Below, piece after piece: positions 54,447 to 64,000 of a stretch of DNA of 64,000 bases; position 1 is the stretch's first letter; the number at the start of each line of letters is the position of its first letter. The notes beneath the pieces are model-generated. The model was not told where the DNA came from. It saw nothing but the letters and a program-made list of their open reading frames with translations, and searched no databases. The DNA lies in contig JAITYX010000049.1 of assembly GCA_021018815.1 (NCBI GenBank), positions 1,488,001 to 1,552,000 on the forward strand. Direction: 5' to 3'. Both the position numbers and the translations under genes were made by a program. This stretch comes from Talinum fruticosum (lineage: Eukaryota > Streptophyta > Magnoliopsida > Caryophyllales > Talinaceae).

Positions 54447-56577
54447 AAGTCCCCCATGCTTAAACCTTGCTTGTCCCTAAGCAAGAATAAGACTCAAACA
54501 AAAACAAAATCAAAAAGAAAATAAAAGGACTCAAGATGAAAAAGAAAAATCTATTTACACACCCTCCTCGGGTAGGCATCGATAGAATTATTAACAACTA
54601 AGTTTAACCAAGAATAGCTCGAAAGTGATGAAAACCATTAAGCACAAGTAAGAGGGAAGTTTTTGAAAAGATTTCTATGAATCACACAATCAAGATCAAA
54701 TCAATTACCCTTAATCTCCAATGATAGCAAGTTGGCACATGTATAAGCATAAAACTAGAAAGATTGAGAGCAAACCTCACTTTAGGGAAGTGAAAACACT
54801 CCTCTCATGTGTTTAAAAATATGTAACAATGAAAGTTTTCTCAATACTCTCACCAAAGAAACAATCTACCGTATGCTTGCTAAAATCTCAACTCTCCACC
54901 ACGAGTATGCAAGTGCAAATGACAATCAAGAGGTCTTTTCAAGGGTTGTAAGAAGGCTAGGGGTTAAGGGTAGGAGTGGAAAATTATTTGAGTAATGAGG
55001 ACCTAAAAGCCAAACTTAGAGCTAACTCATCAAATATCTCATATATACCCATGCATAAACATTCAAAACAAACCCAGAAAAACCCATTGGAAAACACCAT
55101 AAATCTACACAAGCTAATGCCAAAACACTTTAATCTTTTTTTGGTTTTTTTAAATATTTTTTTCTATTTCATTTCTCTGATTTTTTTTCCTGTTTTTTTC
55201 TTTGTGAATGTCAAAACAAACAAATTTATAATACGATGCAAGTTTCCAATTTCCAACCCAAATGAAACTACAAAAGTTGAGAAAGTTTCAAGAATTAAAT
55301 TTCACAACTAATCCCCATCAACCAAACCACAAAATTTACCATAATCAACCCATATCACACTCAAAACACTCCAAGCAATGGCTTAAGGGTAGGAGAAATG
55401 TATTTGGCCAGGGCTTGTTAACGTAGGTTCAATCAAAATGAGTAGTCAAAGGCTAGAAAAGGGCTAAAAGTGGTAATGCATACATAAAAGGGTGGCTTTT
55501 GGCTTATGTAGCTAACAAAATCAACAATTGAATGCTCTATCACATTGTCAATGCGAATACAAATTGCTGTTTCGAAGAGATTCAAAGCAAGTTCTAGAGA
55601 TTGCAGCTAAGGTAGAGTCACACATGGAAAATATGAGACTAATAAAAATGATTAGTCTTTTAAGGCTTAGTGGTCTCACGGGTTAAGGCTCAACAACCAA
55701 TCCTAATTCAAGATGTTCCACATGCCAATCTCACATCAAAAGATCAAGAAGGGTAATCAATCATCTCTATCAAAGTGCAATTCTAAACCAAGGTTCTCTT
55801 ACAAACTCTTTTCAAAAACTTTTATTCACAAACGGGCTATACAATGTCAAACAAAGTCAAAAGAAAAACTACCTAACCCAAAAATCATCATCATAGGATT
55901 TATTAACTAACCTAAAGTCTAACCTAATTTTTTTCTTCTTTTTTTCACATTATTTAATTTTTTTGTTTCTGATTTTCTAATGAAAGCCATAAAAACTACC
56001 CCTACATGCAACCTAAATGCAAGTGCAAAACCTAGAAATTACAAAAAGAAACTAAAAACAAAAGACAAATAAAAGAAAACTAAGAATACTAAACTAAAGT
56101 AAATGCAACTATATGCAACTATATGAATGCAAATACGACTATATACATCATTCTTCATGCATCACATAAATGCAAAACCTTCCCCCATGCTAGAACAAAG
56201 CATTGTACTCAATGCAATTAAGAATCAATGTGATGGAAGGATAAAGAACAATCACTCTTCAAGTGCATATAATGATAAGTTCTATGAAAAATGCAAACTA
56301 CCTAAAAATTTAAAAAAATAAAGAAATCACCTTGGGTTGCCTCCCAAGCAGCGCTTCTTTAAGGTCATTAGCTAGACCCAACTCCAATCATACGTCTCCA
56401 AATAGCCTTATCAAGAATTAATCTTTGTAGTGGGCGGTCACCATCGGACGGGTCACCATCACATTTGACCTTCTAGTTGAGGTCCAAATCAAGAGCTCTA
56501 ATGCATAAAGCATCAACCAAAGCAAGCTTCAACCCATTACATTCATTGAAACAAACTTCATTAAACACTCGAAGGTT
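54447..56577 (-). mobile_element. Non-coding 3' region of an Athila-like element
   Basis: Starts with the polypurine-like tract and CTTGCTTAGGGACAAGCAAGG (minus strand, around 54463-54487), and near 56330 carries CTTGGGTTGCCTCCCAAGCAGCGCTTCTTTAA-type text on the plus strand that is widespread in plant retroelement remnants. No gag or pol is left. Small open frames such as 54976-55311 and 55713-55910 have no motif. Confidence 0.4.
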
Positions 56578-58147
56578 TGCTCGGGGAGAGTCCGAGTCAC
56601 CCTAGAGGGGGTGAATAGGGTGATGCAAGTTTTTCCTGGAAACTTTAGCTCTTTTGCCAAAGACAAGAGAGAGACAGGTTCCGAGTCAACAAGCAAAGTT
56701 AGAAAGGTATGGACTCGGAAAAGCTATCAAGGGTAAAGAAGCGATTAAGCGAAGCTTTGAGACTGTCCGAGTTTAGAATGAACTCGGAAAGAAAACACTT
56801 AGAGATTACGTGGAAACCCTCCTAGGGCGGAAAACCACGGACCGTGCTAATCCAAGCACGAAATCAAATCCACTATTTTGAGTCCACAAAATACCATGAA
56901 CTGATCGAACCCGAGTTGCTCCCTTAGACAACTCTTTACAAGTTTTCCTAGACTCGGAAATTCCCTTATCCGATCTAGTACTTCCTAGCCGAGATAACCC
57001 TTACAGCTAGGGACAACTAAGCCGAGTTAACCTTTACAGCTTAGTCAAGGGACCTTACAAAGAAAGTAAGAAAGTGTTTGTAACTAGGTACCGGACCTTA
57101 CAACTCGTAAAGTAATGAATTACGGAATAGGAGTTGTACGTAGAAGATTGAGAATAAATACAATGACTTTGTTCAAGGGCGTGTATTAACAATAAGTTCG
57201 GCAATCTTCAAGTCTTGTGAGGTGGCTTCTATTTATAGATGACCAGGCAGAGTAGCCGTTATCTTCATCTACCGACCGAGAGTCCTTTGTGACCGTTGAC
57301 AAGGACTTTCCGAGTCACTCGTAAAGTATCCGTTGTGATATGAACGTTGGACAACGGTTTAACTCTCTTGGAAGTCCCAAAACCATTGGCGGTGTCTTGA
57401 AGGATAAGGTGGAAACCACTCGTTAAGCTTGGCGTTTTAGTTTTTCGGATTTGGAAACAGACAGCCACGACACAATCTTCTAGAACCGAGACAGAGAAGA
57501 TGAAAAGCCATGTCTCGCTGGTGATTTAACGTTTTGAAGCCGGTTACTTTTGTATTTTGAAAACGTATCCTCGTTTGAATAACCTACAAAAGTAAATCAA
57601 TTTTGGTTCTCAAAGTATAAAATACTTTGGTCCAAGATTAGACACGGATAATAAAATAATTAAGATACATAAACAATTAATTATCCGAGTCGGAAAAGAA
57701 TGGAAATTTACGAGTCTAATATACATGTAACTCAAAATTCCATCGAGCTAGTCCGAGCAAAAATCAAGTTATATAAAGAATATCGAGTGAGATAACTTGA
57801 TATAGACTAAGCACGATTTAGAATAAAAGCACCGACTCCAATAGAATAGGACATATATCATGAAGTCAGTCCTGAGCGGAAAGCTAGTCTAATCAAGCAG
57901 CGATAAATCGAGTAATGAGAGACTCGTAAATGAGTAAGACACTCATATCCGTTTTCCGAGTCACTAAGAAATAGGCAAGAAATTCATGAAGTAAATGTTG
58001 TAACACTTAGAGTAGATATATCATATCACTCATAAAAGTTTCTAAAAAGCGGAGAATGCCTTAGAATCAAAACTCTATGAATAAGAGATTCGTATACCCG
58101 ATTTTTTAATACAATTTAGAAATGCGTTGAGCGAGTCTAAGTCTTCA
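56578..58147 (-). repeat. 3' LTR of the Sire-like element
   Basis: On the minus strand it starts TGAAGACTTAGAC right after the polypurine tract and ends CTCCCCGAGCA, giving TG...CA ends and 1570 bp. Near its end is CACCCTATTCACCCCCTCTA, a hallmark of this LTR type. The second LTR is outside the window, so the low-coordinate end is a best estimate. Confidence 0.7.
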
Positions 58148-58162
58148 ATCTCCCCTTTTTGA
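58148..58162 (-). other. Polypurine tract of the Sire-like element
   Basis: The minus strand reads AAAAAGGGGAGAT immediately before the LTR start. This primes plus-strand DNA synthesis in the family. Confidence 0.8.
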
Positions 58163-58378
58163 TGAAAGGCATTCCATACTTAGACAGAAACTTTATCGGT
58201 GAAAAGATACGCATTCCAAACTTATATAGCAAGATTTTTGTAAGTGATGCGCAAAGAATAGTCCTAGAAGAAGTGGTCAATAAAAATGTATATAAAACTC
58301 AAAAAAGCATGCTAATAGTAATGAACTCAGAAATTAATAATGAAATGCATTAGTCCATTACAGTTAAGGAGAATACAT

Positions 58379-60363
58379 TCATAAGGAGGGAAAAACTCCC
58401 CTAAACAAGACAACAAGTTCAACAAGTTTTTCGACTCTATTTCTCCCCTTGCCTTTCAAAGAAAAACAACAAAAAGAAGGGAAGAAAAGAACAATTAGTA
58501 CAACTTTGATGTCTGGACAAAAGAAATAATAAAAGATCTCTCCGGAAGAAGAAGAATTTGGCAGATCGTGGAGTTGTGACAAGTGCATGGCGCCTACGAG
58601 GGAGAGGGGATTTCGAGTGGAAGCGGAGGGGTTTGAGGTACGTCGGCGCTGGTAGGATCTTGACGATGTGTTTGAGCGCGGCGGAGGAAGAACCGGTATG
58701 GCCGTCAAGGGCTCAGCTCTAAGTGGCTGACCCGAACGAGTGGATCGAGGGGTTCCTCCCTGTGGACCTCGGAAGGCTGGAGGGGCTGCTCGGCCGACCC
58801 GCCGGTGCAGCCTAGGTCTTCGACCCACCCAAACCGCTCGTCCGAGCTGAGTACGCCTATTTGAGCTTGTGGAGTAGGCTGTCCCTCGGCAGCTCCCACT
58901 GCTTCTTCCTTGTGTTCCTCCCCTTGCCCGGAGTGAGCCGCCTCAGCCGCAGCTCCTCGGCGTCTCGTCGCTTCGCATCTGCAGCCTTCTTCTTCTTCTT
59001 CCTCACTGTCCGAGGAGGTTAGACTCGGGCTCGAAGATGCTTCGGACGCGTCCGAGTCGCCATAGTCCCGAGCCGCCTTGGACCTTCACTCTCCGAGGAG
59101 CTCTACCAGCTCCTTCTGCTCCTTCACCAGCTCCCTCATCTCAAGAATAAGAGATTGCAGCTCTCGAATTTGGGATTGGCCGGTCTTTTGGTTGATGGTC
59201 AAATTTTGGAGGACAAGTTTGAAAGACCGGAGCATGTCCTTGAAATATGAGGACACGGAGCTGATTTTGTCCATAAAACGGGGTATAAAATAGCAGAGAG
59301 AGATTTGGAGGCACCTGAGGTTGAGGCACCAACAGGTGGAGAGGGGAGAGAGAGAGGGGTTGATTTTCGAGTCCGAGGCGGAGAAGGAGGCCTCAGCTCC
59401 GAGTTATGTACCCGGACACCGTGTTCGGTTTCCCGGTATCCGTACCCCGGAGTTCCTTTTGCCGACAACAACGGCAGCCTCGGACACGACGTTTGGGTCG
59501 GAGGGGAGAGGAACTTGGAATTGTTTGAAGACAAGGGTGAGAAGAGCACCGAAAGGAAGGGAGGTGTTCTTCTTGGTTTGAAGTTGAGCTGGCACAGCTG
59601 CCATTTGCTCAATTATGGAGGGGAAGAGGTCTACTTCGTAGCCCTTAAGAATGTCAAAAAGAGCTTTGAGGTGCTTGGAATTGGGGTTCTCCTTACTAGA
59701 ATGCTCGAGAGAAAAAGGTTCTCATCAGCGTAAAGCACACAAGGCGTACTTCGACTTCAACCGAGTCACCGAAAAGTTTTTCCGTGACTCAGAAATTCTT
59801 TCGCGTACTTTTCAATGAAGTCGTCGGCGACTTCAGTGAAAGGAACGGGGTTGCTGTTCAAGAAGAGAGAGGAGATTTTGAACAAGGCGGTGGAGGAGAG
59901 ATGTGTTTATGCGAACAGTAATGTTCTGAACCCCGGAGGTTAGAACATTTTCGGAGGAGGTGAGGTGAGTGTAGAACTCGTAAACGAGTTCGGGATAGAT
60001 GAACTCGCTGAAGCACATAAAGTTATATGTGCCAGTGGTTTGAATGTGAGCCAACCAAGAAAATTTGGTTGTAGGAAAGAATTTGTCGTCCAGACGCAAC
60101 GTGCTCGGGTGACAATGGGTTTGAGAGGGGTTGAGCTTTCTGGATTCTTGGTGCGAGGCTTTTGGAGGAGGAGGAGACTTGAAAATCGGGATGGTTACCT
60201 CTCTTAGGCATTTTGAGAAGAGGAAGGAAAGATGAAACTTTTGAGTAAGAAAAGAGAGGAAGAGGTAGATGAGAAGAAACGAAAAAAGTAGAAGAAAGGA
60301 ATGAGAGCAGATCGAGCTTACTTGAGATGGCCTTTTCGTTGCTTGAAGAAGTTCAAAGATCAC
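58379..60363 (-). pseudogene. Env-like/extra ORF region of the Sire-like element
   Basis: Lies between RNase H and the polypurine tract in the sense orientation. 60363-59833 has a hydrophobic stretch (LLLFSFLLIYLFLSFL), then KFFPTTKFSWLAHIQTTG and FIYPELVYEFYTHL, a pattern seen in plant 'putative transposon' domains within such extra ORFs. 59274-59086 is a coiled coil (RELQSLILEMRELVKEQKEL). 58899-58379 is Pro/Arg/Ser-rich. The pieces lie in different phases, so the gene is broken. Envelope function in this lineage is unproven; the label follows position. Confidence 0.65.
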
Positions 60364-60848
60364 TGTGTACGTAGAAATCTTCCGCGAAAAGTTTCGTTTG
60401 AAAGGGATGAAATGTAGAGTATCGACATGAAGATGAATAGGCGCTATTTATAGAAATGAAACGCGCCCGTCAACTATCCGTTAAGTATAACTCCGTTCGA
60501 CTCGGCTTGTCCATCGATCATCGAAGACCGATGTGACGGTTCTTCAATGGTTAAGATTTCAATGGTTAGAGATCCATGGCTATCGTCCGATCACAGCGCT
60601 CGAGAGAGAGAGAGAAAAGATTTTGAAAATATATTCGAAACTCTCCACTATTCTAGAGATAGTTTCGTAAAATTTGATGTCCAAATTTTTCTCTACATCC
60701 GAGTGTGACTCGGATTGATTTCATAGTGACTCGAAACAAAAAAATAACTACTAACCCAAGTATCACTGAATCAACCGAGCTAATGGTTATAAAAAGTTTG
60801 AAAACACATAACACATAATCATACAAGATTCACAAAGATAACACACAA

Positions 60849-61540
60849 TTATGCATTTAACATACCAAGCTCATTCCGAATAAAACTAAACTGATCTTCA
60901 CCAAGAGGCTTAGTAAAGATATCAGCTAATTGAAGGTTAGTAGGAATGAACTTAAGTTCAATATCACCCTTTTCGTAATGGTCTCGTAAGAAGTGATATC
61001 CGACCTCGATATGCTTTGTCTTCGAGTGCTTGGACTGGGTTCTTGGTGATGCTGATTGCACTCGATTGTCACACTTGATTGGAACTTATTTGAAAGAAAG
61101 TCCAAGATCTCTCAAGTGTTGCTTTATCCATAGAATCCGAGCGCAACAGGCTCCAGTTGCAATATACTCAGCTTCAGCAGTTGATAAAGCTACTGAGTTT
61201 TGCTTCTTTGAGTGCCGGGATATCGGGATTGACCTAGAAATTGGCAAGCTCCGAAGTGCTCTTTCGATCAACTTTATATCCAGCGTAGTCCGCGTCTAAG
61301 TATCCGAGTGAGAGTCGGTTCCGAGTCTCCGGAGTACCATAGACCTAAATTCCGAGTGCCCGTAAGATATCTGAATATTCTCTTCACCGCAGTGAGATGT
61401 GATTCTTTTAGATTAGCTTGAAATCTTGCGCATAAGCAAACACCGAACATTATATCAAGTCGGCTGGAAGTAAGATATAGCAAAGATCCAATCATACCTC
61501 GATAGAGTTTATGATCTATTGCTTTACCTTTATCATCCGA
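60849..61540 (-). pseudogene. RNase H of the Sire-like element
   Basis: Minus-strand pieces: 61495-61274 (MIGSLLYLTSSRLDIMFGVC, CARFQANLKESHLTAVKRI), 61271-61086 (VALSTAEAEYIATGACCARI, with the conserved Glu), and 61061-60849 (TKHIEVGYHFLRDHYEKGDI, ADIFTKPL). This is the standard copia RNase H ending. Frame breaks separate the pieces, and the C-terminus of pol is at 60849. Confidence 0.88.
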
Positions 61541-61541
61541 G

Positions 61542-62295
61542 TCAAGTTTTATGCTGCTCGCTCATGGGTGTAGATGCGTGCTTTGCATCTTGAAGTTTAT
61601 ATTTCTTCAGCAGTTCCTTGGTATACTTTGATTGATGGACGTAGATCCCACCCTTTTCTTGTTTGATTTGTAAACCAAGGAAGAAATTGAGTTCTCCCAT
61701 CATACTCATTTGGAATTCTTGACTCATCAACTCGGAAAATTCTCGACACGTAAATTCATTAGTAGCACCGAAGATAATATCATCAACATAGATTTGAACA
61801 ATAAGGAAATCTTTCCCCTTGGTCATTATGAAGAGAGTCTTGTCAATCTGACCTCTTTTGAAATCATTTTGAACTAAGAAATTGCTCGGTCTTTCATACC
61901 AAGCTCGCGGAGCTTGTTTAAGACCATAGAGAGCCTTTTGAAGTTTGATAACATGATTTGAAAATTCCGAGTTTTCAAAACTAGGAGGCTGCTCGACATA
62001 GACTTCTTCTTCAATAAAGCCATTGAGAAAAGCACACTTAACATCCATTTGGTATAATTTAATATGCATGTTGGATGCAAATGACAACAAGATTCTAATA
62101 GTTTCGATTCTGCGACAGTGCAAAGGTTTCCCCACAATCAATTCCTTCTTCTTGATTGTAACCTTGAGCCACAAGTCTAGCCTTATTTCTAACTACCACT
62201 CCACCCTCATCCAGTTTGTTTTTGAAAACCCATTTGGTTCCTATGACTGGGTGGTCGAAGGTTAGTTGGTCGAGTCCAAACTTGATTTCTTTCAA
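61542..62295 (-). pseudogene. Reverse transcriptase of the Sire-like element
   Basis: 62174-61542 is a 210-codon frame with HIKLYQMDVKCAFLNGFIEE, EVYVEQPPSFEN, KALYGLKQAPRAWYERP, the active site QIYVDDIIFGAT (YVDD codons at 61779-61790, intact) and GELNFFLGLQIKQ. 62295-62095 supplies the upstream VIGTKWVFKNKLDEGGVVVR and ARLVAQGYNQEEGIDCGETF in another phase. A frameshift near 62130 breaks the gene. Confidence 0.92.
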
Positions 62296-62456
62296 ATTGA
62301 TTGAGTTCCTCTTGCATGGCCTCTACCCATTCAGGTTCATTAAGGGCCTCTAGTGCATTTCTAGGTTAAGTTAATGAGATAAATGCAGTGAATGCACATA
62401 GATTTTGAAGAGAGGAACGAGTTCTTACCCCACTGTTGATATCGAAATTATATTTT

Positions 62457-63641
62457 CTAGCGGATGACTAGAAGTAAACTTGAACGCTTTACCGCTTCTC
62501 GATTCACATGATTTGTGGGCTGAACTGCTTGATCTTCGTAAGCTTGTTCTGATTGATCTTCTTCATTGGCTTGTTCGTTCCGAGTGAGCTCTTGAGTTGT
62601 CTCATTCCGAGTCACTTCGTTCCGAGTGACCTCATTTTGAGCCGGTTGAGTCCGAGTCTTTGTGGGCTCAGCTTCATCATCATCTCTACTGAGCTTCAAT
62701 TCCGAGTATAACGACTCGCTTGGTTTCTCCTGTTCAAGCTCATCAAATACAACGTGGATGCTCTCTTCCACTTTATTAGTTCTCTTATTGAAAATGCGAT
62801 AAGCTTTGCTTGTGAGAAGAATAACCTGAAAAATACCTTCATCCGACCGAGCATCAAACTTGGTCAGGTGATCCTTACCATTGTTGTGAACGAAGCACTT
62901 ACATCCAAATGGTCCGAAGTAGGAAATATTTGGTTTCTTCCCTTTGTAGAGCTCATAAGGTGTTTTCTTCAATATGGGTCTGATGAGGCATCTATTCAAA
63001 GTATAGTTGGTCGTGTTGACTGCCTTAGCCTAGAAATAGTAAGGTAAGTTGTGCTCAATCATCATAGTCCTTGCTATCTCTTCAAGGGTTCTATTCTTTC
63101 TCTCCACTACTCCATTTTGTTGAGGAGTCCTTGGTGCTGAGAAGTTGTGAGAGATGCCATTTTTATCACGAAACTCCGAGAATTCGAGTAGTCGAACTCC
63201 CATTCAATGGTCGGTTCGAATTCTCCGGATCCGAGCCCGAGACTCAACTTGGATTCTTCTATAGAGCTTGCTGAACTCCTTGAATGCTTCATTTTTGTGC
63301 TTAAGAAAACATACCCAGGTAAATCGAGAATAATCATCAATAACTACAAATATATATGATTTACCTCCGAGGCTCTTAGTAGAGATTTCACCACATAAGT
63401 CCATATGCAGTAGCTCAAGCACTTTGGATGTGGAAACTGTCTTCAAGGATTTGAATGAAGATCCGACTTGTTTCCCTGTGGTGCATGCTTCACAAACTTT
63501 ATCTTTCTCAAAAATACGGTTAGGTAAACCCCTAACCGGACCATGAGATGCCAACTTTTTGATAGTATGCATACTAATATGGCCTAATCTACGATGCCAA
63601 GACCATGATTCATCATGAAGAGATGCTTTTAAGCAAGACAA
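62457..63641 (-). pseudogene. Integrase of the Sire-like element
   Basis: 63641-63204 holds the zinc domain (SWHRRLGHISMHTIKKL, then KVCEACTTGKQ) and the start of the catalytic core (VLELLHMDLCG with catalytic Asp; YIFVVIDDYSRFTWV; ending RTDH with the second Asp). The middle up to 63000 is in other phases. 62999-62457 is the C-terminal part (KKTPYELYKGKKPNISYFGP, CKCFVHNNGKDHLTKFDARS), with a repeated NEVTRNEVTRNETTQELTRN tract. Interrupted by frameshifts. Confidence 0.88.
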
Positions 63642-63648
63642 ATTCCGA

Positions 63649-64000
63649 CTAGGGTCGAAAGAGGAATGATATAGGTGTTACCCGATCTCTTACCCGAAAG
63701 CTTGGTCTCTTTGGTATTGACATCGAAATGTAGCAGTTGGTCCGAGTGAATCTTATCTCTTGACCTTTATCACATAGTTGAGAGATGCTGAGCGGATTGT
63801 ACTTTAATCCTTTGACAAGATAGACTGGATCGACCAGATTGCTTCCTTTTCCAATCTTGCCTATCCCTACTATCTTGTCTTTGCTATCATCTCCAAATGT
63901 GACTTGTCCTCCTTTATGTTTTTCCAACTCGAAAAGAGTCCTGCATCTCCCGACATATGGCGGGAACATCCACCTGTCAAGGTACCGAGTGTCCTTTTGA
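63649..64000 (-). pseudogene. Protease region of the Sire-like element
   Basis: 63969-63649 reads GGQVTFGDDSKDKIVGIGKI, YLVKGLKYNPLSISQLCDKG, the part after the protease active site. Just upstream (about 63955-63984 on the minus strand) the text around the Asp-Ser-Gly active site changes phase by one extra base, so the conserved Cys-Ser-Arg-His-Met segment is read in a different frame. The enzyme is therefore broken. Confidence 0.75.

Larger units (their letters stand above)
56578..64000 (-). mobile_element. Sire-like Ty1/copia retrotransposon, 5' part outside window
   Basis: Minus-strand order from the right edge: protease, integrase, RT, RNase H, then an env-like region, a polypurine tract and the 3' LTR. 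Copia order (integrase before RT), the extra region after RNase H, and the AAAAAGGGGAGAT polypurine tract point to the Sire/Maximus lineage. Frames are interrupted throughout pol, so it is inactive. The 5' LTR and gag lie beyond 64000. Confidence 0.88.

Noticed and set aside
59305..59733. 142-codon plus-strand frame in the Sire-like element
   Set aside because: It is opposite to the env-like region whose sense frames show domain-like blocks; no motif on the plus strand.

Overview
The window is plant (angiosperm) nuclear DNA. The evidence is a plant aromatic L-amino-acid decarboxylase gene at the left edge, LTR retrotransposons of plant-specific lineages (Ty3/gypsy Tat-like and Athila-like, Ty1/copia Sire-like), long-terminal-inverted-repeat DNA elements, and long AT-rich stretches with AT, TG, TAA and CAA microsatellites. 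The species cannot be named from the sequence. All calls come from reading the sequence; no database search was possible.

Layout. 2-1435: 3' part of an uninterrupted tyrosine/DOPA decarboxylase-type reading frame, the only convincing host gene. 1436-4098: AT-rich flank with an AT microsatellite and a possible hAT-like element. 4099-7292: a long-TIR, non-coding, Mutator-like element, whose second copy (14871-17180) is cut off by LTR-like sequence. 7445-9030: a decayed Athila-like LTR with primer-binding site and leader. 9031-14740: a 5.7-kb long-TIR element carrying a nested 1.2-kb foldback element with a perfect 9-bp target duplication. 17181-20100: LTR-like and unresolved sequence.

20100-29867: a decayed Tat-like Ty3/gypsy element on the minus strand, with one LTR, primer site, leader minisatellite, gag, RT, RNase H, second RNase H and integrase. 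29868-33499: unresolved AT-rich sequence with tandem repeats and microsatellites. 33500-34835: a partial LTR related to the first Tat element. 34836-48217: a second, larger Tat-like element on the minus strand with both LTRs, gag, protease, RT, two RNase H domains and integrase. Between integrase and its 3' LTR it carries an intron-like antisense reading frame and a C-rich tandem array. 48218-51301: AT-rich DNA with a 490-bp palindrome built from a locally triplicated repeat. 51302-52862: another partial LTR. 52863-56577: probable Athila-like 3' remnant. 56578-64000: 3' LTR, degenerate env-like region and broken pol of a Sire-like Ty1/copia element on the minus strand, running off the right edge.

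No operon-like or co-functional gene group exists here. The picture is one metabolic gene beside nested, mostly dead transposons. The most noteworthy structures are the pairs of inverted tRNA-like modules in each long-TIR element, the antisense spliced-looking ORF and hypervariable C-rich array in the larger Tat element, and the large palindrome near 50 kb.
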